Of a stretch of DNA of 64,000 bases, positions 52,205 to 60,200 are shown piece after piece. The position numbers and the translations under genes are program-made. The notes beneath the pieces were generated by a model. The model saw only the letters and a program-made list of their open reading frames with translations, had not been told where the DNA came from and searched no databases. How positions within the stretch are numbered: position 1 is the stretch's first letter; the number at the start of each line of letters is the position of its first letter. The DNA is taken from positions 62,001 through 126,000 of the forward strand of contig NZ_JANUGQ010000008.1 of the NCBI RefSeq assembly GCF_024756275.1, read 5' to 3'. This DNA comes from Streptomyces pyxinae. GTDB taxonomy: Bacteria; Actinomycetota; Actinomycetes; Streptomycetales; Streptomycetaceae.

Positions 52205-53341
52205 GTGGCGGTGCGTGGGCGGGCGAGGGCGGCGGTGGCGGCGGTGCTGGGCCTCGCGCTGCTCTCCGGCGGCTGTACGGCGCCGGCCGCCTCCACCACC
52301 ACGGCCGGCATCCGCGCCGCGCTGGACCGCCGGGCCGCCGTCGTCCGGGCCGGGCTCCCGCCCGAACTGCCGCTGGGCCCGCTGGCGTACCGCCCGCTCT
52401 CGGTGGACCGGCGCGGCGACCGGGCCACCGTGCGCGCCGAGCTGAGCTACCGGTTCACCGGTTACGACCCCGGCGCGGTGACCGCCGCCCGCACCCTGGA
52501 GCTGGCCGAACGGGACGGCCGCTGGCAGGTGGTGACCGACCGGCCCGCCGGGGGCGCCCCGCGCCAGCTCTGGGAGCAGGGCCGGATCGACGTGGTGCGC
52601 GGCGCCCGGAGCCTGGTGCTGGGCGTCGCCGGGGACCGCCCCCGGCTGCGCGGACTGGCGGCGGTGGCGGACAGGGCGGTGCCCGCCGTCTCGGCCGTCT
52701 GGCCCCGCCCCTGGGCCCGGCGGCTGGTGGTGCTGGCCCCGGCGACACTGCCGGACATGGCGGCGCTGCTGGGCGCCGAGGCGGCCGGGTACCGGGGCAT
52801 CGCCGCCGTCACCACCGGAGAGACCGGCGGCCGGCCGGACGCCCCGGCTGACCGGGTGGTGGTCAACCCGGAGGCGTACGCGGTGCTGAGCGACACCGGC
52901 CGGGCGGTGGTGATCACCCATGAGGCGGTCCATGTGGCGACCCGCGCCGACACCTCGGCGGCCACCCCGCTCTGGCTCTCCGAGGGCCTCGCCGACTGGA
53001 TGGCCTACCGGGACGCGGACGGCGCCGCCGGGCAGACCGGCCGGGAGCTGCGCGAGGCGGTACGGGCCGGCCGGCTCCCCGACGCCCTCCCGGACGACCG
53101 GGACTTCGCCTTCGACGCCGACCCGGAGGCGCTGGCCCGCGCCTACGAGGGCGGACGGCAGGCGTGCGAACTGATCGCGGAGGGCTGGGGCGAGAGCGAC
53201 CTGGTCGCCTTCTACCGGGCGGTGGGCCGGCACGGCCGCCGGGCCGGCGCCGTCGAGGCCGCGCTGCGCGAGGTGCTGGGCGTCACCCCGGCGGAGTTCA
53301 CCGCCCGGTGGCGGGCTCATCTGCGGGAGCGGCTGGGGTGA
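52205..53341 (+). CDS. Lipoprotein with zinc-metallopeptidase-like HEAVH motif
   Basis: A 378-residue lipoprotein (lipobox LLSGGC near residue 22). The second half has THEAVHVATRAD, an HExxH zinc site, followed by PLWLSEGLADWMAYRD, where the glutamate would be the third ligand of a gluzincin. The N-terminal half (FTGYDPGAVTAARTLELAERDGRWQVV in parts) resembles an NTF2-like or beta domain. Peptidase activity is inferred. GTG start. Its end overlaps the convergent glycosyltransferase by 44 bases. Confidence 0.82.
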   Translation: MAVRGRARAAVAAVLGLALLSGGCTAPAASTTTAGIRAALDRRAAVVRAGLPPELPLGPLAYRPLSVDRRGDRATVRAELSYRFTGYDPGAVTAARTLELAERDGRWQVVTDRPAGGAPRQLWEQGRIDVVRGARSLVLGVAGDRPRLRGLAAVADRAVPAVSAVWPRPWARRLVVLAPATLPDMAALLGAEAAGYRGIAAVTTGETGGRPDAPADRVVVNPEAYAVLSDTGRAVVITHEAVHVATRADTSAATPLWLSEGLADWMAYRDADGAAGQTGRELREAVRAGRLPDALPDDRDFAFDADPEALARAYEGGRQACELIAEGWGESDLVAFYRAVGRHGRRAGAVEAALREVLGVTPAEFTARWRAHLRERLG

Positions 53342-54563
53342 GGTCCGCCCGCCGTACCGGCTGGGCCGGCACCGGTACGGGCTCCCGCAGCCGGGGCTCG
53401 GTGACCGTGCGGCGCCAGAGCACCCGCCCGGCGCTCACCGAGGCGGCGACCAGCAGCCCGTTCCGTACCGTCAGCAGCAGCAGGCCCAGCGGGTCGCTGT
53501 CCACCACGTGCGAGAACCAGATGGGGAACTCCAGCAGCGTCACCCCGGTCGCGACCAGCACCAGCCGTGCCGCCGGGCGCATCGGGCTGCCCCGGAAGAC
53601 CAGGCAGACGGCGGCCAGCCCGACCAGCCACAGCAGGTACTGCGGGCTGATCACCCGGCTCGTCGTCACGAACAGCAGCACCGCGACGAAGGCCGCGTCC
53701 ACCAGCGTGGTCGTCCCGAACTCCCGCGCCCGCAGCCGCCACACCAGCAGCCAGCCGAAGGCCCCGGCGGTCAGCGCCAGCGCGAGGGCCGACACCACGG
53801 GCACATACGGCCCCAGGAACTCCACCGAGCCGTAGTTCAGCCGCGCCTCGCCCTCCCAGCCCAGATGCCGGACCACATGGAAGAAGAGCGCCCCCAGCGA
53901 CTCCACCTCGGTGCCCCGGTCCCGCTGGAAGGTCAGGAACGCCAGCGCACCCGGCATCGCCGCCGCGCACGCCCCCAGCACCACCGCGCCGGACACCGCC
54001 GCGGCGGTCCACGACCGCCGGGTCGCCCGCCCCCGCCGGGTGCCGGCCAGCAGCAGCACCGGCCAGACCTTCAGCAGCGCCCCCAGTCCGGCCAGCGCCC
54101 CCAGCGTCCGGGGGTGCCGCACCCCGGCGAGCAGCGCGGCCACCGCGACCGCGGTGACCATCACGTCGTACCGGGCGTACGCGGTGGGACCGAGCAGCGG
54201 CAGTCCCACGATCCACACCCACGCCCCCGACAGGCACTTCCCCGGCCGCCCGCCGGCCCGCACGAGCAGCCCGAAGGCCACCGCGTCACTGGCGAAGGCC
54301 AGCAGGAAGAACGCGTGGGCGTAGTCCAGGAACGGCAGCAGCCCGGGGGAGAGCACGGCGTAGGCGGCGGCCGGCGGATACTGCCAGGTCACGTCCGCGA
54401 GCGGATAGCTGCCCGCGCTCAGCACCTCGTACCAGCCCCGGTAGATCACCGAGATGTCCGTGGTGACATCCGGTCCGGGGAGCCGGAAGACGCTGAAGAC
54501 ACTGAGCAGAAGCACGGCTCTGGTCAGCAGCCAGACGGCGATCGCGGCGCGGGGGCCCTTCAT
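53298..54563 (-). CDS. GT87-type polyprenyl-linked mannosyltransferase-like membrane protein
   Basis: A 421-residue protein with ten or so membrane helices and the early acidic loop PDVTTDISVIYRGWYEVLSAGSYPLADVTWQYPPAA that is typical of GT87/DUF2029 (PimE-like alpha-mannosyltransferases). ISPQYLLWLVGLAAV in a late helix also fits. The sugar donor would be polyprenyl-phosphate-mannose. It is divergent from the GT4 gene, which suggests a shared glycolipid or glycan pathway. Confidence 0.87.
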   Translation of the reverse strand: MKGPRAAIAVWLLTRAVLLLSVFSVFRLPGPDVTTDISVIYRGWYEVLSAGSYPLADVTWQYPPAAAYAVLSPGLLPFLDYAHAFFLLAFASDAVAFGLLVRAGGRPGKCLSGAWVWIVGLPLLGPTAYARYDVMVTAVAVAALLAGVRHPRTLGALAGLGALLKVWPVLLLAGTRRGRATRRSWTAAAVSGAVVLGACAAAMPGALAFLTFQRDRGTEVESLGALFFHVVRHLGWEGEARLNYGSVEFLGPYVPVVSALALALTAGAFGWLLVWRLRAREFGTTTLVDAAFVAVLLFVTTSRVISPQYLLWLVGLAAVCLVFRGSPMRPAARLVLVATGVTLLEFPIWFSHVVDSDPLGLLLLTVRNGLLVAASVSAGRVLWRRTVTEPRLREPVPVPAQPVRRADLTPAAPADEPATGR

Positions 54564-54644
54564 AGCTACCTCGTCCGGAGGAGAGAGCGGTCAGGTCGGT
54601 GGTGCCGGGCGGGGAGTGCGCGAGGGCCGGTAATCTCGGCGTCG

Positions 54645-55787
54645 ATGCACAAGACGTTGATCGTAACCAATGACTTTCCGCCCAGACCCGGTGGAATCCA
54701 GGCGTTCCTGCACAACATGGCGCTGAGATTGGACCCGGAGCGGCTCGTTGTGTACGCATCCACCTGGAAGCGTGGCCGGGAGGGCGCCGAGGCCACCGCC
54801 GCGTTCGACGCCGAGCAGCCCTTCCGGGTCGTCCGCGACCGGACCACCATGCTGCTGCCCACCCCCCGGGTCACCGCCCGGGCCACCGCGCTGCTGCGCG
54901 AGCACGACTGCGCCTCGGTCTGGTTCGGCGCGGCGGCCCCGCTCGGTCTGATGGCCCCGGCCCTGCGCCGCGCGGGCGCCCGGCGGCTGGTCGCCACCAC
55001 CCATGGCCACGAGGCCGGTTGGGCCCAGCTGCCCGGCTCCCGCCAACTGCTCCGGCGGATCGGCGAGGGCACCGACACGATCACCTACCTGGGCGAGTAC
55101 ACCCGCTCCCGCATCGCCCGGGCGCTCACCCCGGAGGCCGCCGGGCGGATGGTCCAGCTGCCGCCCGGCGTGGACGAGAAGACCTTCCACCCCGACTCCG
55201 GCGGCGCAGCCGTCCGCGAGCGCCTCGGCCTCACCGACCGTCCCGTGGTGGTCTGCGTCTCCCGGCTCGTCCCGCGCAAGGGGCAGGACACCCTGATCCG
55301 CGCGCTGCCCGCGATCCTCCGCCGGGTGCCGGACGCCGTGCTGCTGATCGTCGGCGGCGGCCCCTACGAGGCCGACCTCCGCCGGCTGGCCGGGGAGACC
55401 GGGGTGGCCGCCTCGGTCCGCTTCACCGGCGCCGTCCCCTGGTCCGAGCTCCCGGCCCACTACGGCGCCGGCGACGTCTTCGCCATGCCCTGCCGCACCC
55501 GCCGGGGCGGCCTGGACGTCGAGGGGCTCGGCATCGTCTACCTGGAGGCCTCCGCCACCGGCCTCCCGGTCGTCGCAGGCGACTCGGGCGGCGCCCCCGA
55601 CGCCGTGCTCGACGGCGAGACCGGCTGGGTGGTCCGGGGCACCGCCCCCGAGGAGTCCGCCGACCGGATCGTCACCCTGCTCCAGGACCCCGAGCTGCGC
55701 CGCCGGATGGGCGAACGCGGCCGGGCCTGGGTGGAGGAGAAGTGGCGCTGGGACCTCCTCGCCGAGAAGCTCCGCACCCTGCTCTGA
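54645..55787 (+). CDS. pimB: GT4 glycosyltransferase, PimB-like mannosyltransferase
   Basis: A 380-residue cytosolic GT-B enzyme with TLIVTNDFPPRPGGIQAFLHNMALRL at the donor/acceptor cleft start, TTHGHEAGWAQ, VCVSRLVPRKGQDTLIRALP and the GT4 motif DVEGLGIVYLEASATGLPVV with its two glutamates. The start pattern matches phosphatidylinositol-mannoside mannosyltransferases (PimB'), so that function is likely but not certain. TAATCT eight bases before the ATG indicates a leaderless transcript. Confidence 0.85.
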   Translation: MHKTLIVTNDFPPRPGGIQAFLHNMALRLDPERLVVYASTWKRGREGAEATAAFDAEQPFRVVRDRTTMLLPTPRVTARATALLREHDCASVWFGAAAPLGLMAPALRRAGARRLVATTHGHEAGWAQLPGSRQLLRRIGEGTDTITYLGEYTRSRIARALTPEAAGRMVQLPPGVDEKTFHPDSGGAAVRERLGLTDRPVVVCVSRLVPRKGQDTLIRALPAILRRVPDAVLLIVGGGPYEADLRRLAGETGVAASVRFTGAVPWSELPAHYGAGDVFAMPCRTRRGGLDVEGLGIVYLEASATGLPVVAGDSGGAPDAVLDGETGWVVRGTAPEESADRIVTLLQDPELRRRMGERGRAWVEEKWRWDLLAEKLRTLL

Positions 55788-55790
55788 ACC

Positions 55791-56039
55791 TCAGGGCACC
55801 AGCACCACCTTGCCCAGGTTCCGCCGCTCCTCGATGATCCGGTGTGCCCGGGCCGCCTCCGCCAGGGGCAGCTCGGCGTGCACCGGCGCCCGCAGTGCGC
55901 CGCTCCGGTGCAGCTCCCACAGCTCGTCCCGCCACCGGGCGTACAGCTCCGGCTTCCCGAGCGCCACGGCGGCCATCCGGAAGCCGATGGCCGAGGCGCC
56001 CCGCACCAGCAGCTCGTACGCCTCGATCACCCCGCCGCC
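55791..56039 (-). pseudogene. C-terminal remnant of a zinc-free alcohol dehydrogenase/quinone oxidoreductase gene
   Basis: About 80 codons remain: VIEAYELLVRGASAIGFRMA, YARWRDELWELHRSGALR, then LPLAEAARAHRIIEERR and NLGKVVLVP, an unmistakable end of an NADPH:quinone-oxidoreductase-type medium-chain dehydrogenase (normally about 320 residues). Upstream of this the frame runs straight into the dispersed repeat element at about 56040, and no Rossmann domain or GroES-like domain is found beyond it. A GTG at 56028-56030 could in principle start a 79-residue fragment. It is best seen as a gene cut by insertion or deletion at the repeat. Confidence 0.85.
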
Positions 56040-56059
56040 CGAGCGTGGGTACGGCCCTG

Positions 56060-56607
56060 AGGGGCCCCGGCCCCCCACCCACGGACAGGGGAGTGACGGC
56101 CCGGGGTCGGGCCGCCCGGCCACCCACGCACGGATACGGGAGTGTCGGGCCGGGGTGAGGCCGCCCGGCCACCCACGCAGGTGCACGGGATTGACGGGCC
56201 GGGGTGGGGCCGTGCAGGGTCGCCCCCGCAGGAGACGGCGGTCATACCCGGCCGACAAGACCGGTAACGGTTGTTCCGCCGGCTCCGAGGAGGTGAGCCC
56301 GGAGGGGCCACGCCCCCACCCCACCGGCAGCAAACAACCCGCACCGCGCAAAGAACCGCAACGCACCACCCACAGAAGCGCAACGCACCCCGGACGCGCA
56401 CCGCGCACGCAAGCGCAACGCGCCACCCACCGAGGCGCACCGCGCACGGAACCGCAACGCCCCACCCCCACCAGGGCACACCACCCACCGAGGCGCACCG
56501 CACACAGAACCGCAACGCACCACCCACAAGGCGCCCCATCCACCAGGGCGCGCCGCGCACGGAACCGCAACGCCCCACCCACCGCACAGCGCCGCGCCTC
56601 GCGCGGC
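56060..56607 (+). repeat. Composite dispersed repeat element, copy 2
   Basis: Same order of parts and same orientation as copy 1: three units starting at 56075, 56120 and 56169 (45- and 49-bp steps), identical blocks 56201-56253 and 56261-56367 separated by seven variable bases, an array starting at 56341 with units also at 56398, 56437, 56495 and about 56550, and a closing hairpin at 56591-56607. It lies between the truncated oxidoreductase and the 3' end of the acyl-CoA ligase gene. Confidence 0.85.
56591..56607. terminator. Hairpin closing element copy 2
   Basis: GCCGCGC pairs exactly with GCGCGGC around CTC, nine bases beyond the acyl-CoA ligase stop on the opposite strand; it can serve as that gene's terminator. 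Confidence 0.6.
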
Positions 56608-56615
56608 AGCGCGGC

Positions 56616-58415
56616 TCAGGCCCGGTAGATCGCCTCGATCTCGTCCGCGAAGTCCTTCGCCACCACGTTCCGCTTCAGCTTCAGCGACGGCGTGATGTGC
56701 CCGGCCTCCTCCGTGAACTGGGCGTTCAGAATGCGGAACTTGCGGACCGACTCGGCCTTGGAGACCGCCGCGTTGCCGTCGTCCACCGCCCGCTGCACCT
56801 CGGCCAGCAGGTCCGGGTCGTCCTTCAGGCTCGCGGCCGTGGACCCCGCCGGCTTGCCGTGCTCGGCGGCCCAGCGGCCCAGGAACTCCTCGTCCAGGGT
56901 GACCAGCGCGCCCACGAAGGGGCGTCCGTCACCGACGACCATGCACTCCGCGACCAGCGCGTTCCCCCGGATGCGGTCCTCGATCACCGCCGGAGCGACG
57001 TTCTTGCCGCCGGCCGTCACCAGGATCTCCTTCTTGCGGCCGGTGATGGCCAGATAGCCGTCCTCGTCCAGGGTGCCGATGTCCCCGGTGTGGAACCAGC
57101 CGTCCGCGAGCGCCTCGGCGGTGGCGGACTCGTTGTTCCAGTAGCCGCTGAAGACATGCTCCCCATGCACCAGCACCTCGCCGTCGTCGGCGATCCGCAG
57201 CACCGAGCCCGGCAGCGGCTGGCCGACCGTGCCGACCTTCGGCCGGTCGTACGGGTTGAACGCGGTCGCCGCGCAGGTCTCCGTCAGGCCGTACCCCTCC
57301 AGCACCGAGAAGCCGATGCCCCGGTAGAAGTGGCCGAGCCGCGCGCCCAGCGGGGCGCCGCCGGAGATGGCCGCCTCGCAGCGCCCGCCGAGCACCGCGC
57401 GGAGCTTGCCGTAGACCAGTTTGTCGAAGACGAAGTGCCGCAGCTTCAGCCCGAGCGACGGGCCCTGCGGGGTGTCCAGCGCGTGGCTGTAGGCGATGGC
57501 CGTCTGCGCGGCGCCGTCGAAGATCCGGCCCTTGCCGTCCGCCTGGGCCTTGGCGCGGGCGCCGTTGTAGACCTTCTCGAAGACCCGGGGCACGCCCAGG
57601 ATCAGCGTGGGGCGGAAGGACGCCAGGTCGTCGGTGAGGTTCTTGATGTCCGAGACGCAGCCGAGCCGGATCGGCGCCAGCACGGCGGCGACCTCCACCA
57701 GCCGGCCGAAGACATGGGCGGCGGGAAGGAAGAGGAGGACCGAACAGTCCCCGGTGCGGAACAGGGGTTTGAGGCGCTCCACCACATTGCCGCACTCGGC
57801 GAAGAAGTTCCGGTGGGTGAGCACACAGCCCTTGGGGCGGCCGGTGGTGCCCGAGGTGTAGACGATGGTGGCGATGTCGTCCGCCTTGGCGGCCGAGGTG
57901 CGCTCCTCCAGCGTCTCGTCCGGTACGCCGGCCCCCGCGCCGGCCAGTTCCTCCAGGCCGCCCCGGTCGATCCGCCACAGGTGCCGCAGCTCCGGCAGCC
58001 GGTCCCGTACCGACTCCACGGCGTCGGCGTGCGCCCCGCTCTCCACCATCACCGCGACCGCGCCCGAGTCCCCGAGGATCCACTGGATCTGCTCGGCCGA
58101 ACTGGTCTCGTACACCGGGACGGTCACCGCGCCGGCGCTCCAGATGGCGAAGTCCATCCGGACCCACTCGTACCGGGTGCGGGAGATCAGGGCGACCCGG
58201 TCGCCGGGCCGGACGCCCCGGGCGATCAGCCCTTTGGCGGCGGCGCGGACCTCCGCGAGGAACTCGACGGCGGTCACGTCCTCCCAGCCGCCGTCGGCGG
58301 TCTTGCGGCCCATGACCGTGACATCCGGGTGCTGAGCGGCATTGCGGCGGACGAGATCGGTCAGGTTGCCGTCCGTCGGGACCTCGTACAGTGCCGGAAG
58401 GCTGAACTCGCGCAA
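56616..58415 (-). CDS. fadD: Long-chain fatty acid--CoA ligase
   Basis: A 599-residue adenylate-forming enzyme that activates fatty acids with ATP and CoA. Motifs: VYTSGTTGRPKGCVLTHRN (P-loop-like), LEGYGLTETCAATAFNP, WFHTGDIGTLDEDGYLAITGRKKEILVTAGGKNVAP and the C-terminal catalytic lysine region SLKLKRNVV. The start is TTG, supported by GAGGAGC nine bases upstream and by the natural N terminus REFSLPALYEVP. It is transcribed toward element copy 2 and is divergent from the phosphoesterase gene. Confidence 0.95.
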   Translation of the reverse strand: MREFSLPALYEVPTDGNLTDLVRRNAAQHPDVTVMGRKTADGGWEDVTAVEFLAEVRAAAKGLIARGVRPGDRVALISRTRYEWVRMDFAIWSAGAVTVPVYETSSAEQIQWILGDSGAVAVMVESGAHADAVESVRDRLPELRHLWRIDRGGLEELAGAGAGVPDETLEERTSAAKADDIATIVYTSGTTGRPKGCVLTHRNFFAECGNVVERLKPLFRTGDCSVLLFLPAAHVFGRLVEVAAVLAPIRLGCVSDIKNLTDDLASFRPTLILGVPRVFEKVYNGARAKAQADGKGRIFDGAAQTAIAYSHALDTPQGPSLGLKLRHFVFDKLVYGKLRAVLGGRCEAAISGGAPLGARLGHFYRGIGFSVLEGYGLTETCAATAFNPYDRPKVGTVGQPLPGSVLRIADDGEVLVHGEHVFSGYWNNESATAEALADGWFHTGDIGTLDEDGYLAITGRKKEILVTAGGKNVAPAVIEDRIRGNALVAECMVVGDGRPFVGALVTLDEEFLGRWAAEHGKPAGSTAASLKDDPDLLAEVQRAVDDGNAAVSKAESVRKFRILNAQFTEEAGHITPSLKLKRNVVAKDFADEIEAIYRA

Positions 58416-58736
58416 GACTGCTGCTCCTCATCGGGCTCCGGCGCCACGGCTCTGTGCAATCGCCGGCTGCGGTCCAAGGTCGGGCAGGTGCTCGGTGGGG
58501 CGAGCACGACTGGACTGCCCGGACGTTACCCACCAGTACTCAGTTCCGGATAGAGGCGATGGCCAGATGTTCCGTGCGTCACACACGGAACGCGGCGCTC
58601 CGCAGACAGTAATCCACCCCCTCCGCGACTCGGAAGTAACCGCAGGTCCGCCCCGGTCCTTCCCGGCCACGCCCCGCCCCGACCAGGACCGGAGGCCCCA
58701 TCCACCTAGCCCGGCCGGGCGCCTATCGTGGGCCCC
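58416..58736. other. Divergent control region between fadD and the phosphoesterase gene
   Basis: The region contains an 8-bp inverted repeat, GTTCCGTG (58569-58576) and CACGGAAC (58584-58591), in an AT-richer context (AGTACTCAGTTCCGGATAGAGG at 58535-58556), a possible operator. Near the right end, TATCGT (58724-58729) is a -10 box for a leaderless phosphoesterase mRNA. Confidence 0.5.
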
Positions 58737-59510
58737 ATGCGAGTCCATGTGGTCAGCGATGTGCACGGCAACGCCGAAGGGCTCGCCCGGGCGGGGGAGG
58801 GCGCCGACGCCCTGATCTGCCTCGGGGACCTGGTGCTCTTCCTCGACTACGCCGACCACTCGCGCGGCATCTTCCCCGACCTGTTCGGCGCCGACCACGC
58901 CCGCCGGTACGTGGAGCTGCGCACCGCCCGCCGGTTCGACGAGGCCCGGGAGCTCGCCCGGCGGCTGTGGTCATCGACCGGTACGCCCGCCGAGGCCACC
59001 GAGGCCGTGGAGGCGGCCGTCCGGCGCCAGTACACGGAGCTGTTCGCCGCCCTCCCCGCGCCCACCTACGCCACCTACGGCAATGTGGACGTCCCGCACC
59101 TCTGGCCGGAGTACGTCCGGCCCGGCACCACCGTGCTGGACGGCGAGCGGGTGGAGATCGGCGGCCGGGTGTTCGGCTTCGTCGGCGGCGGCCTCCGCAC
59201 CCCGATGCGGACGCCGTACGAGATCTCCGACGAGGAGTTCGCCGCCAAGGTCGAGGCGCTCGGCGAGGTGGACGTGGTGTGCAGCCACATCCCGCCGGAC
59301 GTGGCGGAGCTGACGTACGACACCGTGGCCCGCCGCTTCGAGCGCGGCAGCCGCGCCCTGCTCGCCGCCATCCACCGGGTCCGCCCCCGGTACGCGCTCT
59401 TCGGCCATGTCCACCAGCCGCTGGTCCGGCGGATGCGGGTGGGCGCCACCGAGTGCGTGAACGTCGGCCACTTCGCCGCCACCGGCCGCCCCTGGGCCCT
59501 GGAGTGGTGA
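58737..59510 (+). CDS. Calcineurin-like metallophosphoesterase
   Basis: A 257-residue enzyme with the dimetal signature VSDVHGNAEG, CLGDLV, YGNVD and, near the end, VCSHIPP and LFGHVHQPLVRR. Substrate unknown; relatives hydrolyse phosphodiesters or phosphomonoesters. I chose the ATG at 58737 (RVHVVSDVHG) because TATCGT lies eight bases before it; a GTG nine bases upstream would overlap that promoter box. Confidence 0.9.
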   Translation: MRVHVVSDVHGNAEGLARAGEGADALICLGDLVLFLDYADHSRGIFPDLFGADHARRYVELRTARRFDEARELARRLWSSTGTPAEATEAVEAAVRRQYTELFAALPAPTYATYGNVDVPHLWPEYVRPGTTVLDGERVEIGGRVFGFVGGGLRTPMRTPYEISDEEFAAKVEALGEVDVVCSHIPPDVAELTYDTVARRFERGSRALLAAIHRVRPRYALFGHVHQPLVRRMRVGATECVNVGHFAATGRPWALEW

Positions 59511-59730
59511 TCCGAGCGGCGACCGGGCCCCGCCGGGCCGGGCCCGTAACGGCCGGGGGAGCCGGCCGAGCGGGGGCCGGGATCCGCCGGGCCGCGCCCG
59601 TACCGTGCCCCGCCCGGGGCGCGTACCGGCCAGACCCCCGGCCGGCGGCCCCGGGCCACGGGCAGGCGGCCCGTAACCACGCGATAGCCTTCCTTCACAT
59701 CCACCGGGACCGCACTGAGGAGCCACCGCG

Positions 59731-60177
59731 ATGGCGGAACACACCACCTCCAGCATCACGATCGAGGCGGCCCCCGCCGATGTCATGGCGGTGATCTCCG
59801 ACTTCGCGCGCTATCCGGAGTGGACCGGCGAGGTCAAGGAGGCGGAGGTGCTGGACACCGACGCCGCCGGCCGTGCCCAGAAGGTCCGGCTGCTGCTGGA
59901 CGCGGGCGCCATCAAGGACGACCACACCCTGGCCTACACCTGGACCGGGGCCGACGAGGTGAGCTGGACGCTGGTCAAGTCGCAGATGCTGCGCGCCCTG
60001 GACGGCTCCTACCGGCTCGCCCCGCTGGCCGGCGGGGCGCGCACCGAGGTGACCTACCGGCTCACCGTGGACGTCAAGATCCCGATGCTCGGCATGATCA
60101 AGCGGAAGGCCGAGAAGGTCATCATCGACCGGGCGCTGGCCGGCCTCAAGAAGCGGGTCGAGTCGACCGCTCCCTGA
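59731..60177 (+). CDS. SRPBCC (polyketide cyclase/dehydrase-like) family protein
   Basis: A 148-residue START-like domain: SSITIEAAPADVMAVISDFARYPEWTGEVKEAEVLD in parts, then YRLTVDVKIPMLGMIKRKAEK and a long C-terminal helix ending LKKRVEST. Such proteins bind hydrophobic ligands in a deep cavity. Good ribosome site TGAGGAGCC. It is followed after 23 bases by the ArsA-like gene, with which it probably forms an operon. Confidence 0.9.
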   Translation: MAEHTTSSITIEAAPADVMAVISDFARYPEWTGEVKEAEVLDTDAAGRAQKVRLLLDAGAIKDDHTLAYTWTGADEVSWTLVKSQMLRALDGSYRLAPLAGGARTEVTYRLTVDVKIPMLGMIKRKAEKVIIDRALAGLKKRVESTAP

Positions 60178-60200
60178 CCCCCGCCGATCTCCCGACCGCG

